Of a stretch of DNA of 64,000 nucleotides, positions 24,772 to 33,527 are shown in pieces. The position numbers and the translations under genes are program-made. Under the pieces are notes generated by a model. The model made no database searches and was not told the DNA's origin. It was given only the letters and a program-made list of their open reading frames with translations. The stretch's first letter is position 1, and each line of letters starts with the position of its first letter. The stretch lies in NCBI RefSeq assembly GCF_003850245.1, contig NZ_CP031015.1, positions 310,001 through 374,000 on the forward strand, read 5' to 3'. This DNA comes from Microbacterium sp. ABRD28 (lineage in GTDB: Bacteria; Actinomycetota; Actinomycetes; Actinomycetales; Microbacteriaceae).

Positions 24772-25722
24772 TCAGTACACGTACTCCATGAGCTCGACCC
24801 CGAGCGTGCGGAACGCCTCGTGCGCGCGGATGCGGTGCATCACCGACAGGTCGTCGAAGCACACGATGAGGGCGTAGGAGACTCCCGCGCGCGGACCGGC
24901 GATCACACCGGCCTCGACACGGATGCCGCGGTCGCGGCCGGTCTTGTTCAAGAACAGCAGTCCGTGATCGTCGCTCTCGTGCGCAAAGGGGTCGAGCCCT
25001 GTGGCCGAAGCGACGAGGGAGAGATCGTGGTTGAGGGTGAGCCACTCCGCGACCTGCGCGCTGACCGCGGGCGACACGGCCTGACTGTTCGCCAAGGCCG
25101 CGAAGACCTGCGCAAGGTCGCGGGCCGAGCTCAGGGCGAAGTGCGGGGCATCGTCGGGCCCCCGGTGGTCGCGGAACCGGTCGAGGAGTGCGGTGCGCGT
25201 GAGCCCGAGCGCGTCGATCCGCGCCCGCACGACGGGAAGGCCCACCCGCTCGAGCAGTCCGTTCGCCGCAAGGCCGTCACCCGCGGCGGCGGCGAGCACC
25301 GCCATGTCGACGAGCGGCAGCGTCGGGACCTTCAGGTGCTGCCAGAGCCCGGCCCCTTCGACGCCGGCCAGCGCCGCCCGGTCGAACAGCTCGAGAGGAT
25401 CGAGCGTTCCGCCCTCGAACTGCGCGGCGACCTCGATCAGCAGGGGCACGACGCCGAGCCCGGCGACCGGCTGGGTGACGTGGTCATCACCGGCGAGCAC
25501 GGTGGTACCGCGGTCGAGGTCGGTGATGCGCACCGAGACCTGCGCGCCCGATGCGGCGACGGCGTCGAGGGCGCGCAGCGTGGTGGTGAACGTGCGCGTG
25601 CCGCCCCCGCCGCGACGCGAGGCGCGCGCGCGTCCGCGGCGGGGTCCGCGCAGCGTGTCGGGTTCGCGACGGGAGCCGGGTCCGGATGACCCCTGCGACG
25701 GCGGTTCGATGGGCATCGCCAC
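24772..25722 (-). CDS. Class A beta-lactamase-fold protein, catalytic residues lost
   Basis: The 316-residue protein follows the class A serine hydrolase plan throughout, with LWQHLKVPTLPLVDMAVLAA, ARIDALGLTRTALLDRFRD and FLNKTGRDRGIRVEAGVI. However, the SxxK motif position reads AGLGV (serine and lysine both replaced), and the SDN position reads GDG. The KTG motif is kept. It can hardly hydrolyse lactams by the standard mechanism, so a binding or structural role is more likely. No signal peptide is seen; the N-terminal 60 residues are basic and disordered. Start GTG 25722 has AGGAGGG upstream. Confidence 0.75.
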   Translation of the reverse strand: MAMPIEPPSQGSSGPGSRREPDTLRGPRRGRARASRRGGGGTRTFTTTLRALDAVAASGAQVSVRITDLDRGTTVLAGDDHVTQPVAGLGVVPLLIEVAAQFEGGTLDPLELFDRAALAGVEGAGLWQHLKVPTLPLVDMAVLAAAAGDGLAANGLLERVGLPVVRARIDALGLTRTALLDRFRDHRGPDDAPHFALSSARDLAQVFAALANSQAVSPAVSAQVAEWLTLNHDLSLVASATGLDPFAHESDDHGLLFLNKTGRDRGIRVEAGVIAGPRAGVSYALIVCFDDLSVMHRIRAHEAFRTLGVELMEYVY

Positions 25723-25796
25723 GCGACTGTCCCTCCTGCCAGACGGTTCGATCAACTGTCTACGCGAAGACGGCCTTCGCCACCAGACCGGCCGGG

Positions 25797-27779
25797 CTAC
25801 CAGATGGTGACGCGCTTGTCCTTCTCGAGCCACAGCGCATCGGACTCGGCGACATCGAACGCGTCGTAGAACGCATCGATGTTACGGACGATCTGGTTGC
25901 AGCGGAACTCGTTCGGCGAGTGCGGGTCGATCGTCAGCAGGCGGATCGTCTCGGCGTCGCGACCCTTCTGCTGCCAGATCTGCGCCCACGACAGCAGCAG
26001 CCGCTGGATGCCGGTGTACCCGTCGATCTCGGGACCCGCCACCGGGGCGCCCTCGAGGTCGGCGCCGAGCGAGAGGCGGTACGCCTTGATCGCGATGCCG
26101 AGGCCGCCCAGGTCGCCGATGTTCTCGCCGATCGTCAGCGCGCCGTTGACCGTGTTCTCCTCTGCGAGGCCCTGCGGCACGAGCGCGTTGTACTGCTCGA
26201 TGAGCACCGCGGTGCGCTCCTCGAAGGCCGCGCGGTCGGCATCCGTCCACCAGTCGCGAAGCGATCCGTCGCCGTCGAACCGGCTCCCCTGGTCGTCGAA
26301 GCCGTGACCGATCTCGTGACCGATGACCGCGCCGATGCCGCCGTAGTTGGCGGCCGCATCCCGGGTCTCGTCGAAGAACGGGTACTGCAGGATCGCCGCC
26401 GGGAACACGATCTCGTTCATCAGCGGGTTGTAGTACGCGTTCACCGTCTGCGGCGTCATGTACCACTCGTCACGATCGATCGGTCCGCCGACCTTGGCCA
26501 GCTGACGATCGTGCTCCCAGATGTGCGAGCGGCGGACGTTGCCGACGAGGTCGGCCTCGTCGATCTCGAGCGAGGAGTAATCCTTCCACTTCACGGGATA
26601 GCCGATCTTGGGCGTGAAGGCCTCGAGCTTGGCGAGCGCCCGCTCGCGGGTCTCGGGGGTCATCCACTCGAGCTCGGAGATGCTCTGCCGATACGCCTCG
26701 ATGAGGTTCGCGACAAGCTCGTCCATCGCGTCCTTCGCCGCCGGCGGGAAGTGCCGCTCGACGTACACCTTGCCGATCGCCTCGCCCATGGCCGCCTCGG
26801 TGAGGCTCACCCCGCGCTTCCAGCGCTCGCGATTGACGGGCACGCCGGTGAGCTGAGTGCCGTAGAACGCGAAGTTCGCCGCGACGAAGTCATCCGACAG
26901 GAAGGGCGCGAGCGCGTGCACGACCTGGAACCGCAGCCACGCCTTCCAGTCCTCGAGCCGGTCTTCGCGCAGCAGTCCGCCGAGCCCCTCGATGAAGCTC
27001 GGCTGGTAGACGACGACGTCGCCGAACGCGTCCTCGAACCCGGGCGCGAGACCCTCCAGCCACGGCTGGAGGTCGGCGCCGGCGAGGCTCTTGACCTGCT
27101 CCCAGGTGCGCAGGTTGTAGGTGGCGACCGCGTCGCGGCTCTTGACGTTGTTCCAGTGGTGGGTCGCCAGCTCGGTCTCGAGCGAGAAGATGCGATCAGC
27201 GGATGCCGCGGGGTCGGCGACCCCGGCGAGCTCCAGCATCTTCTCGAGGTGGGCCCGGAACGCCGTGCGGGTGTCGGCGAAGTTCTCCAGGCGGTAGTAG
27301 CTCTCGTCGGGAAGGCTCAGCCCGCCCTGCACGAAGAACGGCACGTACCGCTGCGGGTTGCCGGGGTCGGGCTCGACGTAGAGCACCATGAGCGAGCCCG
27401 CGCCCTCGCGCTCGAACGCGCCCACCAGGCGCAGGAAATCAGGGATGCTGGCAACCTCGTCGATCCGCGCCAGCTGCGCGGTCAGCGGCGCGGCACCGAG
27501 TTCGGCGATGCGGCCTTCGTCCATGAAACTGGCGTAGAGGTCGCCGATCTTGCGGGTCTCGGTGCCGGGCTCGGCATCCTGCGACTCCTCGATGATCGCC
27601 CGAACGTCCTTCTCGGCCTGCTCGGCGATGAGGTGGAACGATCCCCACCTCGCCTTGTCGTCGGGGATCTCGGTGCGGTCGAGCCACGAGCCGTTCACGT
27701 GGCGGAAAAGGTCGTCCTGCGGGCGGATCTCGTCGCTGAGCTCGTCGAGCGCAAGGCCGGAGCGAAGTGCATCGGTCAT
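25797..27779 (-). CDS. M13-family zinc metallopeptidase (PepO/neprilysin-like)
   Basis: The 660-residue protein is full length for the family. The zinc site HEIGH stands at residues 488-492, the third ligand glutamate at about 552 in GENIGDLGG, and the substrate-binding NAYYNP precedes it. The protein ends in VTIW, the conserved C-terminal Trp of M13 peptidases. No signal peptide is present, so it probably digests peptides in the cytoplasm, as in other actinobacterial PepO. Start ATG 27779 opens MTDALRSG. Its upstream region holds the 83-bp tandem repeats. Confidence 0.92.
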   Translation of the reverse strand: MTDALRSGLALDELSDEIRPQDDLFRHVNGSWLDRTEIPDDKARWGSFHLIAEQAEKDVRAIIEESQDAEPGTETRKIGDLYASFMDEGRIAELGAAPLTAQLARIDEVASIPDFLRLVGAFEREGAGSLMVLYVEPDPGNPQRYVPFFVQGGLSLPDESYYRLENFADTRTAFRAHLEKMLELAGVADPAASADRIFSLETELATHHWNNVKSRDAVATYNLRTWEQVKSLAGADLQPWLEGLAPGFEDAFGDVVVYQPSFIEGLGGLLREDRLEDWKAWLRFQVVHALAPFLSDDFVAANFAFYGTQLTGVPVNRERWKRGVSLTEAAMGEAIGKVYVERHFPPAAKDAMDELVANLIEAYRQSISELEWMTPETRERALAKLEAFTPKIGYPVKWKDYSSLEIDEADLVGNVRRSHIWEHDRQLAKVGGPIDRDEWYMTPQTVNAYYNPLMNEIVFPAAILQYPFFDETRDAAANYGGIGAVIGHEIGHGFDDQGSRFDGDGSLRDWWTDADRAAFEERTAVLIEQYNALVPQGLAEENTVNGALTIGENIGDLGGLGIAIKAYRLSLGADLEGAPVAGPEIDGYTGIQRLLLSWAQIWQQKGRDAETIRLLTIDPHSPNEFRCNQIVRNIDAFYDAFDVAESDALWLEKDKRVTIW

Positions 27780-27883
27780 GGGTTCCAGGATAGGCGGCGG
27801 TTCTGCGGGCGGCGTCCGAGCGGCTGTCGCTCGCCCGTCGACCCGCGCCGCACCCCCCTCTCCGCGCGCTTCTTCCACGCGGC

Positions 27884-28214
27884 CCGTCAAGAGTCGCGGC
27901 TCGGGATGCGGCGGAGCCGCGTTTTCTGACGGGTCGGCGATTCGTACGACTGCACTCAGCCGCGAACCGTCAAGAGTCGCGGCCCGGGATGCGGCGGAGC
28001 CGCGTTTTCTGACCGGTCGGCGATTCGTACACCCGCACTCAGCCGCGAACCGTCGAAAAACGCGGCCCGGAATGCGGCGGAGCCGCGTTTTCTGACGGGT
28101 CGGAAACTCGTGCGCCTGCACTCAGCCGCGAACCGTCGAAAAACGCGGCTCAGGATGCGGCGGAGCCGCGTCTTCTGACCGGTCGGCGACTCGTACGACC
28201 GCGGCCACGCGACT
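27884..28214. repeat. 83-bp tandem repeat with hairpin, four units
   Basis: Units begin at 27884, 27967, 28050 and 28133, exactly 83 bases apart; the fourth loses similarity after about 70 bases. Each unit starts with a hairpin in which CCGTC(A/G)A(A/G)A and CGCGGC pair with GCCGCGTTTTCTGACGG (or TGACCGG), with a loop around GGGATGCGG. A spacer follows (GTCGGCGATTCGTACGACTG, ending CTCAGCCGCGAA). Units differ at several paired sites while keeping the stem. The array fills the gap between divergent genes (27780-28263, 484 bases), which otherwise holds only the MATE promoter. Confidence 0.9.
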
Positions 28215-28250
28215 CGGGAGCAGATCACGACCGGTGTCGCCGGCGGGTTC

Positions 28251-28256
28251 TACGCT
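28251..28256 (+). promoter_or_regulatory. -10 box TACGCT of the MATE gene
   Basis: TACGCT ends seven bases before GTG 28264, the leaderless arrangement seen elsewhere in the window. Confidence 0.5.
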
Positions 28257-28263
28257 CGGTGGG

Positions 28264-29604
28264 GTGAGCGGGAGCGAGCAGAAGACCGGACGGATGACGC
28301 TGAATCGCGACATCCTGAGGCTCGCCGTCCCCGCGCTCGGCGCGCTCATCGCCGAGCCGCTCTTCCTCATCCTCGACTCGGCCTTCGTCGGCCACCTCGG
28401 GATCGCGCCGCTGGCGGCGCTCGGCATCGGAGCGGCGGTCCTGCAGACGATCGTCGGGCTGATGGTGTTCCTCGCCTACTCCACCACTCCCGCCGTCGCC
28501 CGGCGGTTCGGGGCGGGCGACCCCTCGCGCGCGGTGTCGGTCGGCATCGACGGCATGTGGCTGGCCCTCGGCATCGGAGCGATTCTCGCCCTTGCGGGAT
28601 ACCTCGCCACCCCGTTCCTCGTCGGCCTGTTCGGCGCCGGCGCCGAGGTCGCCGCCGACGCGCAGATCTACCTCGGCATCTCGATGTGGGGCCTGCCGGC
28701 GATGCTCATCGTCTTCGCCGCGACGGGGCTCCTGCGGGGGATGCAGAACACCGTGACGCCGCTGTGGATCGCGGGGCTCGGATTCGGAGCCAACGCGGTG
28801 CTGAACTGGGTTTTCATCTACGTCTTCGGGTGGGGGATCGCGGGGTCGGCTGCCGGCACGGTCGTCGCCCAGTGGGGCATGGTGGCGGCCTACGTGGTGG
28901 TCATCGGCCGGCTGGCGCGCCGGCACGCGGCATCCGTCCGCCCGCAGCGCGAGGGGGTGCGCGGCTCCGCTCTGCAGGGCGGATGGATGTTCCTGCGCAC
29001 CGTCTCGCTGCGCGCGGCGCTGCTTGCGTCCGTCGCAGTCGCGACCGGCCTCGGCACCGACGAGCTCGCCGGGTGGCAGGTGGCCTTCACGATCTTCTCC
29101 ACTGCGGCCTTCGCGCTCGACGCCCTGGCCATCGCCGCGCAGGCGCTGATCGGCAAGGGCCTCGGCGCCGGCGACGAACCGTTCGTGCGCCGCGTGCTCG
29201 GTCGCACGGTGGCCTGGGGAGCATGGTTCGGCGTCATCGTGGGCGCGGTCATCGCCGCGGCATCCGGGGTCATCGGCCTGGTGTTCACCGGCGACCCGGC
29301 GCTTGCCGCGCTCGTACAGCCGGCCCTGCTCGTTCTCGCCGTGACCCAACCCGTGTGCGGCGTGGTGTTCGTGCTCGACGGAGTGCTGATCGGAGCGGGC
29401 GACGGGAGATACCTCGCGATCGTCGGGGTGCTGAACCTCGTGCCCTTCGTTCCCGCGCTGGTGCTCGTGGCCATGTTCGCCCCGACCGGCGCCGCGGGCC
29501 TGGCGTGGCTGGCGGTGGCGTTCTTCGGCGTCTACATGCTCGCGCGTCTGGTCACGCTGGGGCGCCGGGTGCGCGGTCGGGCGTGGCTGACCGCGGGAGC
29601 GTGA
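28264..29604 (+). CDS. MATE-family efflux transporter (DinF-like)
   Basis: The 446-residue protein has 12 predicted helices in two homologous halves. MATE features include LAVPALGALIAEPLFLILDSAFVGH near the start and GLLRGMQNTVTPLWIAGLG in the first half. It exports organic cations by Na+ or H+ antiport; the substrate is unknown. GTG 28264 is chosen because of the leaderless -10 box. Its last 53 bases overlap the 3' end of the convergent P-type ATPase gene. Confidence 0.88.
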   Translation: MSGSEQKTGRMTLNRDILRLAVPALGALIAEPLFLILDSAFVGHLGIAPLAALGIGAAVLQTIVGLMVFLAYSTTPAVARRFGAGDPSRAVSVGIDGMWLALGIGAILALAGYLATPFLVGLFGAGAEVAADAQIYLGISMWGLPAMLIVFAATGLLRGMQNTVTPLWIAGLGFGANAVLNWVFIYVFGWGIAGSAAGTVVAQWGMVAAYVVVIGRLARRHAASVRPQREGVRGSALQGGWMFLRTVSLRAALLASVAVATGLGTDELAGWQVAFTIFSTAAFALDALAIAAQALIGKGLGAGDEPFVRRVLGRTVAWGAWFGVIVGAVIAAASGVIGLVFTGDPALAALVQPALLVLAVTQPVCGVVFVLDGVLIGAGDGRYLAIVGVLNLVPFVPALVLVAMFAPTGAAGLAWLAVAFFGVYMLARLVTLGRRVRGRAWLTAGA

Positions 29605-31495
29605 CCGCCGCCGGCGTCGCACCGATCACCGGCACCGGCCCGCGCAGCGCGCGGAGGGCGTAGAGGATCGTCGCAAGATCGACGCCCTCCTGGATGAGCG
29701 CGCCTGCGACGGCCGGGATGACGCCGGTCATCGCCACGATCATGAGACCGATGCTGAGGGCGATCCCGATCCAGATCGCCGCGAGCGCCACACGGAGCGT
29801 GTGGCGGCTGATCGCCACGGCCTCGACGACCTTGGCCAGGGAGTCGACGACCACGACGACGTCGGCGGCGTCGCCGGCCGCGGTCGCCCCGCGCGCACCC
29901 ATCGCCACGCCGATGTCGGAGGCGGCGAGCACCGGGGCGTCATTGACGCCGTCGCCGACCATCATCGTGGGCCTCGGCTGCATGCCGGCGGCGAGGTGGA
30001 CCTTCTCGGGCGGGAGGAGCTCGGCGTGCACCTCGGTGATCCCGACCTGCGACGCGATGGCGGCCGCGGTGGACTCCGCGTCGCCTGTGAGCATGGCCAC
30101 CCGTTCAACGCCGTTGCCGCGCAGCCAGTCCACGACGGCCGCCGACTCGGGCCGGACAGCGTCGGCGAGCACGAGGGCGCCGGCGAAACGGTCGCCCACC
30201 GCGACGTAGGCTGCCGCCTGCCCCGAGACGAGGTGCGTGCGGGTGAGGGCGGGTGCGCGCGAGGCGATGAACGCCGGCTTCCCCACGGCGACGGCGGCGC
30301 CGTCGATGGACGCGGTCACCCCGTTGGTCGCCACCTCTGTCGCCGCCTCCGCCGGGCGCAGTGTGATGCCCTCCGCGGCCGCGACACGACGCACACCGTC
30401 GGCCAGCACGTGGGTCGAGTACTGCTCGGCCGAGGCGGCGAGAGTCAGCAGCTCCCGGCGATCGAACCCCTCGGCCGGTCGCACGTCGACGAGCTCGGGC
30501 CGTCCCGCCGTGAGCGTCCCGGTCTTGTCGAAGCACGCCGACCGGGCCCGTGCGAGCCTCTCGATGATGCCGCCACCCTTGACGATGACGCCGGCCTTCG
30601 CCGCGCGGGAGAGTCCGCCGAGGAAGGCGACGGGCGCCGCGATGAGGAGGGGGCACGGGGTGGCGAGCACCAGCACCTCGGCGAAGCGCGCCGGATCGCC
30701 CGAGATCGTCCAGGCGGTGCCGGCGAGCACGAGCGACACGGCGGTGAACGGGATCGCGAAGCGATCGGCGAGCCGCACCACCGGCGCCCGGGAGGCCTGC
30801 GCCTGCTTCACGAGGGCGACGATCTGCTGGTACTGACTCTCGGAACTCGGGCGGCGCGCCCGGATGCGCACCGCCTCCGACCCGTTGACCGCTCCGGAGA
30901 AGACCTCCATCCCCCGGTCGTGGGCCACCGGCATGCTCTCGCCGGTGAGAGACGACTCGTCGAACGTGCCGGTCTCGCTGAGCAGTTCGCCATCGACGGG
31001 AACGATCTCCGACGGGCGGACGAGAAGGATGTCGCCGACGGCGACCTCGTCGACGGGAACGTCCTTGATCCGCTCGGTCGCCGCCGCCGCCGCGTCCGCC
31101 GTCGGAAGCCCGGTCGGGCGCACCACGACGTGCGCCGTGCGCGGCGACCGATCGAGGAGAGCGGTGAGGTCGCGTGTCGCGCGTCGCGCGGCGAAGTCCT
31201 CGAGCGCCTCGCCGCCGGAGAGCATCAGCACGATGATGAGGGAGGCCAGGTACTCCCCGACGGCGAGGGTGGCGACCATCGCCACGACCGCCAGCACGTC
31301 CAGACCGATGTGCCCGCGCAGCACGTCGCGCACCATCCGGACGAGGGTCCACACGATGAACAGCCCCACGTACGCGCTCGCGATCCACCGCGCCTGCTGC
31401 TCCCCGCCCGCGGAGGCGATGATCGCCACCGCCGCCAGAACGACGAGCGTCGCCGCGATGATCGGGTACCGCACCAGAGTCCTCATCACCCCCAT
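29552..31495 (-). CDS. Heavy-metal P-type ATPase with a TPC motif
   Basis: The 647-residue P1B-type ATPase has TGES (about residue 185, actuator), the transmembrane metal motif LATPCPLLIAAP (about 280), DKTGTLTAGRP (about 323, phosphorylated aspartate) and VGDGVNDAPVL. The motif is TPC rather than CPC, which in the P1B classification points away from Cu+ export; the ion is not known. There is no N-terminal metal-binding domain. The usual SEHPLA nucleotide-site motif reads STHVLAD. Start ATG 31495 has GGAG upstream; ATG 31486 is possible. Confidence 0.88.
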   Translation of the reverse strand: MGVMRTLVRYPIIAATLVVLAAVAIIASAGGEQQARWIASAYVGLFIVWTLVRMVRDVLRGHIGLDVLAVVAMVATLAVGEYLASLIIVLMLSGGEALEDFAARRATRDLTALLDRSPRTAHVVVRPTGLPTADAAAAATERIKDVPVDEVAVGDILLVRPSEIVPVDGELLSETGTFDESSLTGESMPVAHDRGMEVFSGAVNGSEAVRIRARRPSSESQYQQIVALVKQAQASRAPVVRLADRFAIPFTAVSLVLAGTAWTISGDPARFAEVLVLATPCPLLIAAPVAFLGGLSRAAKAGVIVKGGGIIERLARARSACFDKTGTLTAGRPELVDVRPAEGFDRRELLTLAASAEQYSTHVLADGVRRVAAAEGITLRPAEAATEVATNGVTASIDGAAVAVGKPAFIASRAPALTRTHLVSGQAAAYVAVGDRFAGALVLADAVRPESAAVVDWLRGNGVERVAMLTGDAESTAAAIASQVGITEVHAELLPPEKVHLAAGMQPRPTMMVGDGVNDAPVLAASDIGVAMGARGATAAGDAADVVVVVDSLAKVVEAVAISRHTLRVALAAIWIGIALSIGLMIVAMTGVIPAVAGALIQEGVDLATILYALRALRGPVPVIGATPAAVTLPRSATPDRAPGAPA

Positions 31496-31540
31496 CGCTC
31501 CAGCATGGCGGTCGAGGTCAGCACCCACCAGGGGACCAAG

Positions 31541-31595
31541 GTCACGCCCCGCGGGGGAGCACCGTCACGCCCCGCGGGGGAGCACAGTCACGCCC
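31541..31595. repeat. 23-bp tandem repeat
   Basis: GTCACGCCCCGCGGGGGAGCACC at 31541-31563 is repeated at 31564-31586 with one change. A third partial unit (GTCACGCCC) at 31587-31595 contains the stop codon of the convergently placed methyltransferase gene. Each unit holds the palindrome CCCCGCGGGG. Confidence 0.75.
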
Positions 31596-32253
31596 AGCGA
31601 CGACACCACTCGTACATGACGACCGCCCCCGCGGCGGAGGCGTTGATCGATCGCGTCGACCCGTACTGGGTGATCTCGACCACTGCCGATGCGGCGGCGA
31701 GCGCCTCGGGAGACAGCCCCGGACCCTCTTGACCGAACAGCAGCACGCATCGCTCGGGGAGGTCGGCACGGTCGAGCGCCACGGACCCTTCGACGTTGTC
31801 GATCGCGATGACGGGCAGCCCCTCGCTCTCCGCCCATGCGGCGAACGCCGCGACATCCTCGTGGTGGCGGACGTGCTGGTACCGGTCGGTGACCATCGCC
31901 CCGCGCCGGTTCCACCGCCGCCGGCCGACGATGTGCACCTCGGCGGCGAGGAAGGCGTTCGCGCTCCGCACGATCGAGCCGATGTTCATGTCGTGCTGCC
32001 AGTTCTCGATGGCGACGTGGAAGCCGTGGCGACGTCGGTCGAGGTCGGCGACGATCGCGTCCATCCGCCAGTACCGATAGGCATCGACGACATTCCGGGT
32101 GTCACCGGCGGCCAGCAGGTCGGGGTCGTACCGCGGGTCGTCGGGCCAGGCGTCCGGCCCGTCGGGCCAGGGCCCGACGCCGCGGGGCAGGGCGGGTTCC
32201 GACGGCTCGGTCGAGGCCGACCCCGGCTGCGGCTCGGACGGTGCGGCATCCAC
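31588..32253 (-). CDS. TrmH/SpoU-family RNA 2'-O-methyltransferase
   Basis: The 221-residue protein has the SPOUT knot motifs: NIGSIVRSANAFLA (motif 1, about residues 91-104), CVLLFGQEGPGLSPE (motif 2) and TRSINASAAGAVVMYEW (motif 3). An acidic/proline-rich N-terminal extension of about 45 residues precedes the fold. It probably methylates a ribose in tRNA or rRNA; the site is unknown. The stop codon lies within the last partial unit of the 23-bp repeat. Confidence 0.88.
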   Translation of the reverse strand: MDAAPSEPQPGSASTEPSEPALPRGVGPWPDGPDAWPDDPRYDPDLLAAGDTRNVVDAYRYWRMDAIVADLDRRRHGFHVAIENWQHDMNIGSIVRSANAFLAAEVHIVGRRRWNRRGAMVTDRYQHVRHHEDVAAFAAWAESEGLPVIAIDNVEGSVALDRADLPERCVLLFGQEGPGLSPEALAAASAVVEITQYGSTRSINASAAGAVVMYEWCRRWA

Positions 32254-32362
32254 CGGAACAGGTTATCGCCGCGCGCGCAACCATTTTCCGAACCCTCCCC
32301 ACGCCCGGCCGATCCTCGACATACTGGAGATTCGCCGACGACGAGACCATGTGGGGGATTCC

Positions 32363-33511
32363 TTGTTCGACGACGACAGACGCCAACGTGCCATCGAGGC
32401 CCTCGGTCTCCTCAACACGCGCCCCGACGAGCGCGTGGACAGGGTGACGCGTCTCGCGCAGGAGATCTTCGGCGTGCCGATGGTGAGCGTCACCCTCCTC
32501 GATCGCGACCGTCAGTGGCGGAAGTCGCAGATCGGCCTCGGCGGCAGCGACGCGTCGCGAGAGGGGGCCTTCTGCGACCTCACCGTCCGCACCGGAGACA
32601 CGCTCATCGTCGAGGACGCGAGCATCGACGACTACTTCGCCGAGAATCCCTTCGTCGTGGGCGATCCGCACCTCCGGTTCTACGCCGGACACCCGCTTCA
32701 GGCGCCGGGCGGTGAGCACGTGGGCACCCTGTGCATCCTCGACACCCAGCCGCGATCGCTCGACGCCCGCGAGGTCGAGTTGCTGCGCGAGATGGCCCAG
32801 TGGGTGCAGACCGAGCTCATGGCCGAGGACGACCTCGACCACGCCACCGTCGTGCAGCAGGCGCTTCTGCCCCGCGAGACCCCCGAGGTCGCCGGGTACA
32901 CCCTGGCGGCCGCGGCGACGGCGTCCGGCACACTGATGGGGGATCTCTACGACTGGTACCTGCACGACGGACGGCTGCGGATGACTCTGGCCGACGTCAT
33001 GGGGAAGGGAACCGGCCCCGCGATCGTCGCCGCATCGGTGCGGGCGTCGCTGCGCACCGCGCCCGACCGCCCTCTCGCCGCCGCGGTCGCCGAAGCCGAC
33101 CGGCTGCTCGAGTCCGATCTCGGACGCGCGGGCCTGTTCGTCACCGCCGTGCACGCCGAGCTCGAGCCCGACTCGGGCACGATCTCCTTCGTCGACGCCG
33201 GCCACAGCCTGGCGTTCATCCTCCACAGCGACGGCAGGTGGACACCCCTCCGCTCGACGGGCCTTCCCCTGGGCATGGGGTTCGACTACGACCGCACGGC
33301 GGCCTCGGTGCAGCTCGAGCCGGGGGATGCGTTCCTGTGCTGCAGCGACGGCCTCCTCGACATCCTCGACCAGGAGGACCCGTTCGGCCACGTGCTGCAC
33401 GTCATCTCGACCGAAGGACCGGCAGGCGCCGTCGCCGAAGCGGTGCGGCTCGCCCACGAGCGCCGTGCTCCCGACGATGTCACGGTGCTGCTCGTGCGGC
33501 GGGACGCGTGA
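32363..33511 (+). CDS. GAF-PP2C (SpoIIE-type) phosphatase
   Basis: The protein has 382 residues from TTG 32363. Its GAF domain (about 20-150) runs from LGLLNTRPDERVDRVTRLA to VGTLCILDTQPRSL. Its PP2C-type domain (about 165-382) has the metal-site motifs GDLYDWY, LADVMGKGTGPAI, FVDAGHSLAF and CCSDGLLDI. Such phosphatases remove phosphate from a STAS anti-anti-sigma factor on a signal sensed by GAF. The TTG start is taken because GGGGGA lies four to six bases upstream; GTG 32351 is an alternative. It is the first gene of the operon, 16 bases before the GT2 gene. Confidence 0.88.
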   Translation: MFDDDRRQRAIEALGLLNTRPDERVDRVTRLAQEIFGVPMVSVTLLDRDRQWRKSQIGLGGSDASREGAFCDLTVRTGDTLIVEDASIDDYFAENPFVVGDPHLRFYAGHPLQAPGGEHVGTLCILDTQPRSLDAREVELLREMAQWVQTELMAEDDLDHATVVQQALLPRETPEVAGYTLAAAATASGTLMGDLYDWYLHDGRLRMTLADVMGKGTGPAIVAASVRASLRTAPDRPLAAAVAEADRLLESDLGRAGLFVTAVHAELEPDSGTISFVDAGHSLAFILHSDGRWTPLRSTGLPLGMGFDYDRTAASVQLEPGDAFLCCSDGLLDILDQEDPFGHVLHVISTEGPAGAVAEAVRLAHERRAPDDVTVLLVRRDA

Positions 33512-33527
33512 GGGCCGGGCACGCGCG

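Noticed and set aside
25686..27929. Plus-strand open frame of 747 codons opposite the M13 peptidase
   Set aside because: It mirrors the peptidase on the complementary strand, lacks domains and has no ribosome binding site.
27884..28214. CRISPR array
   Set aside because: The units are contiguous 83-bp copies with no variable spacers of regular length, and no cas gene is present.
29605..29660. Terminator between the MATE and P-type ATPase genes
   Set aside because: The genes overlap here, and no stem of useful length with a T-run was found.
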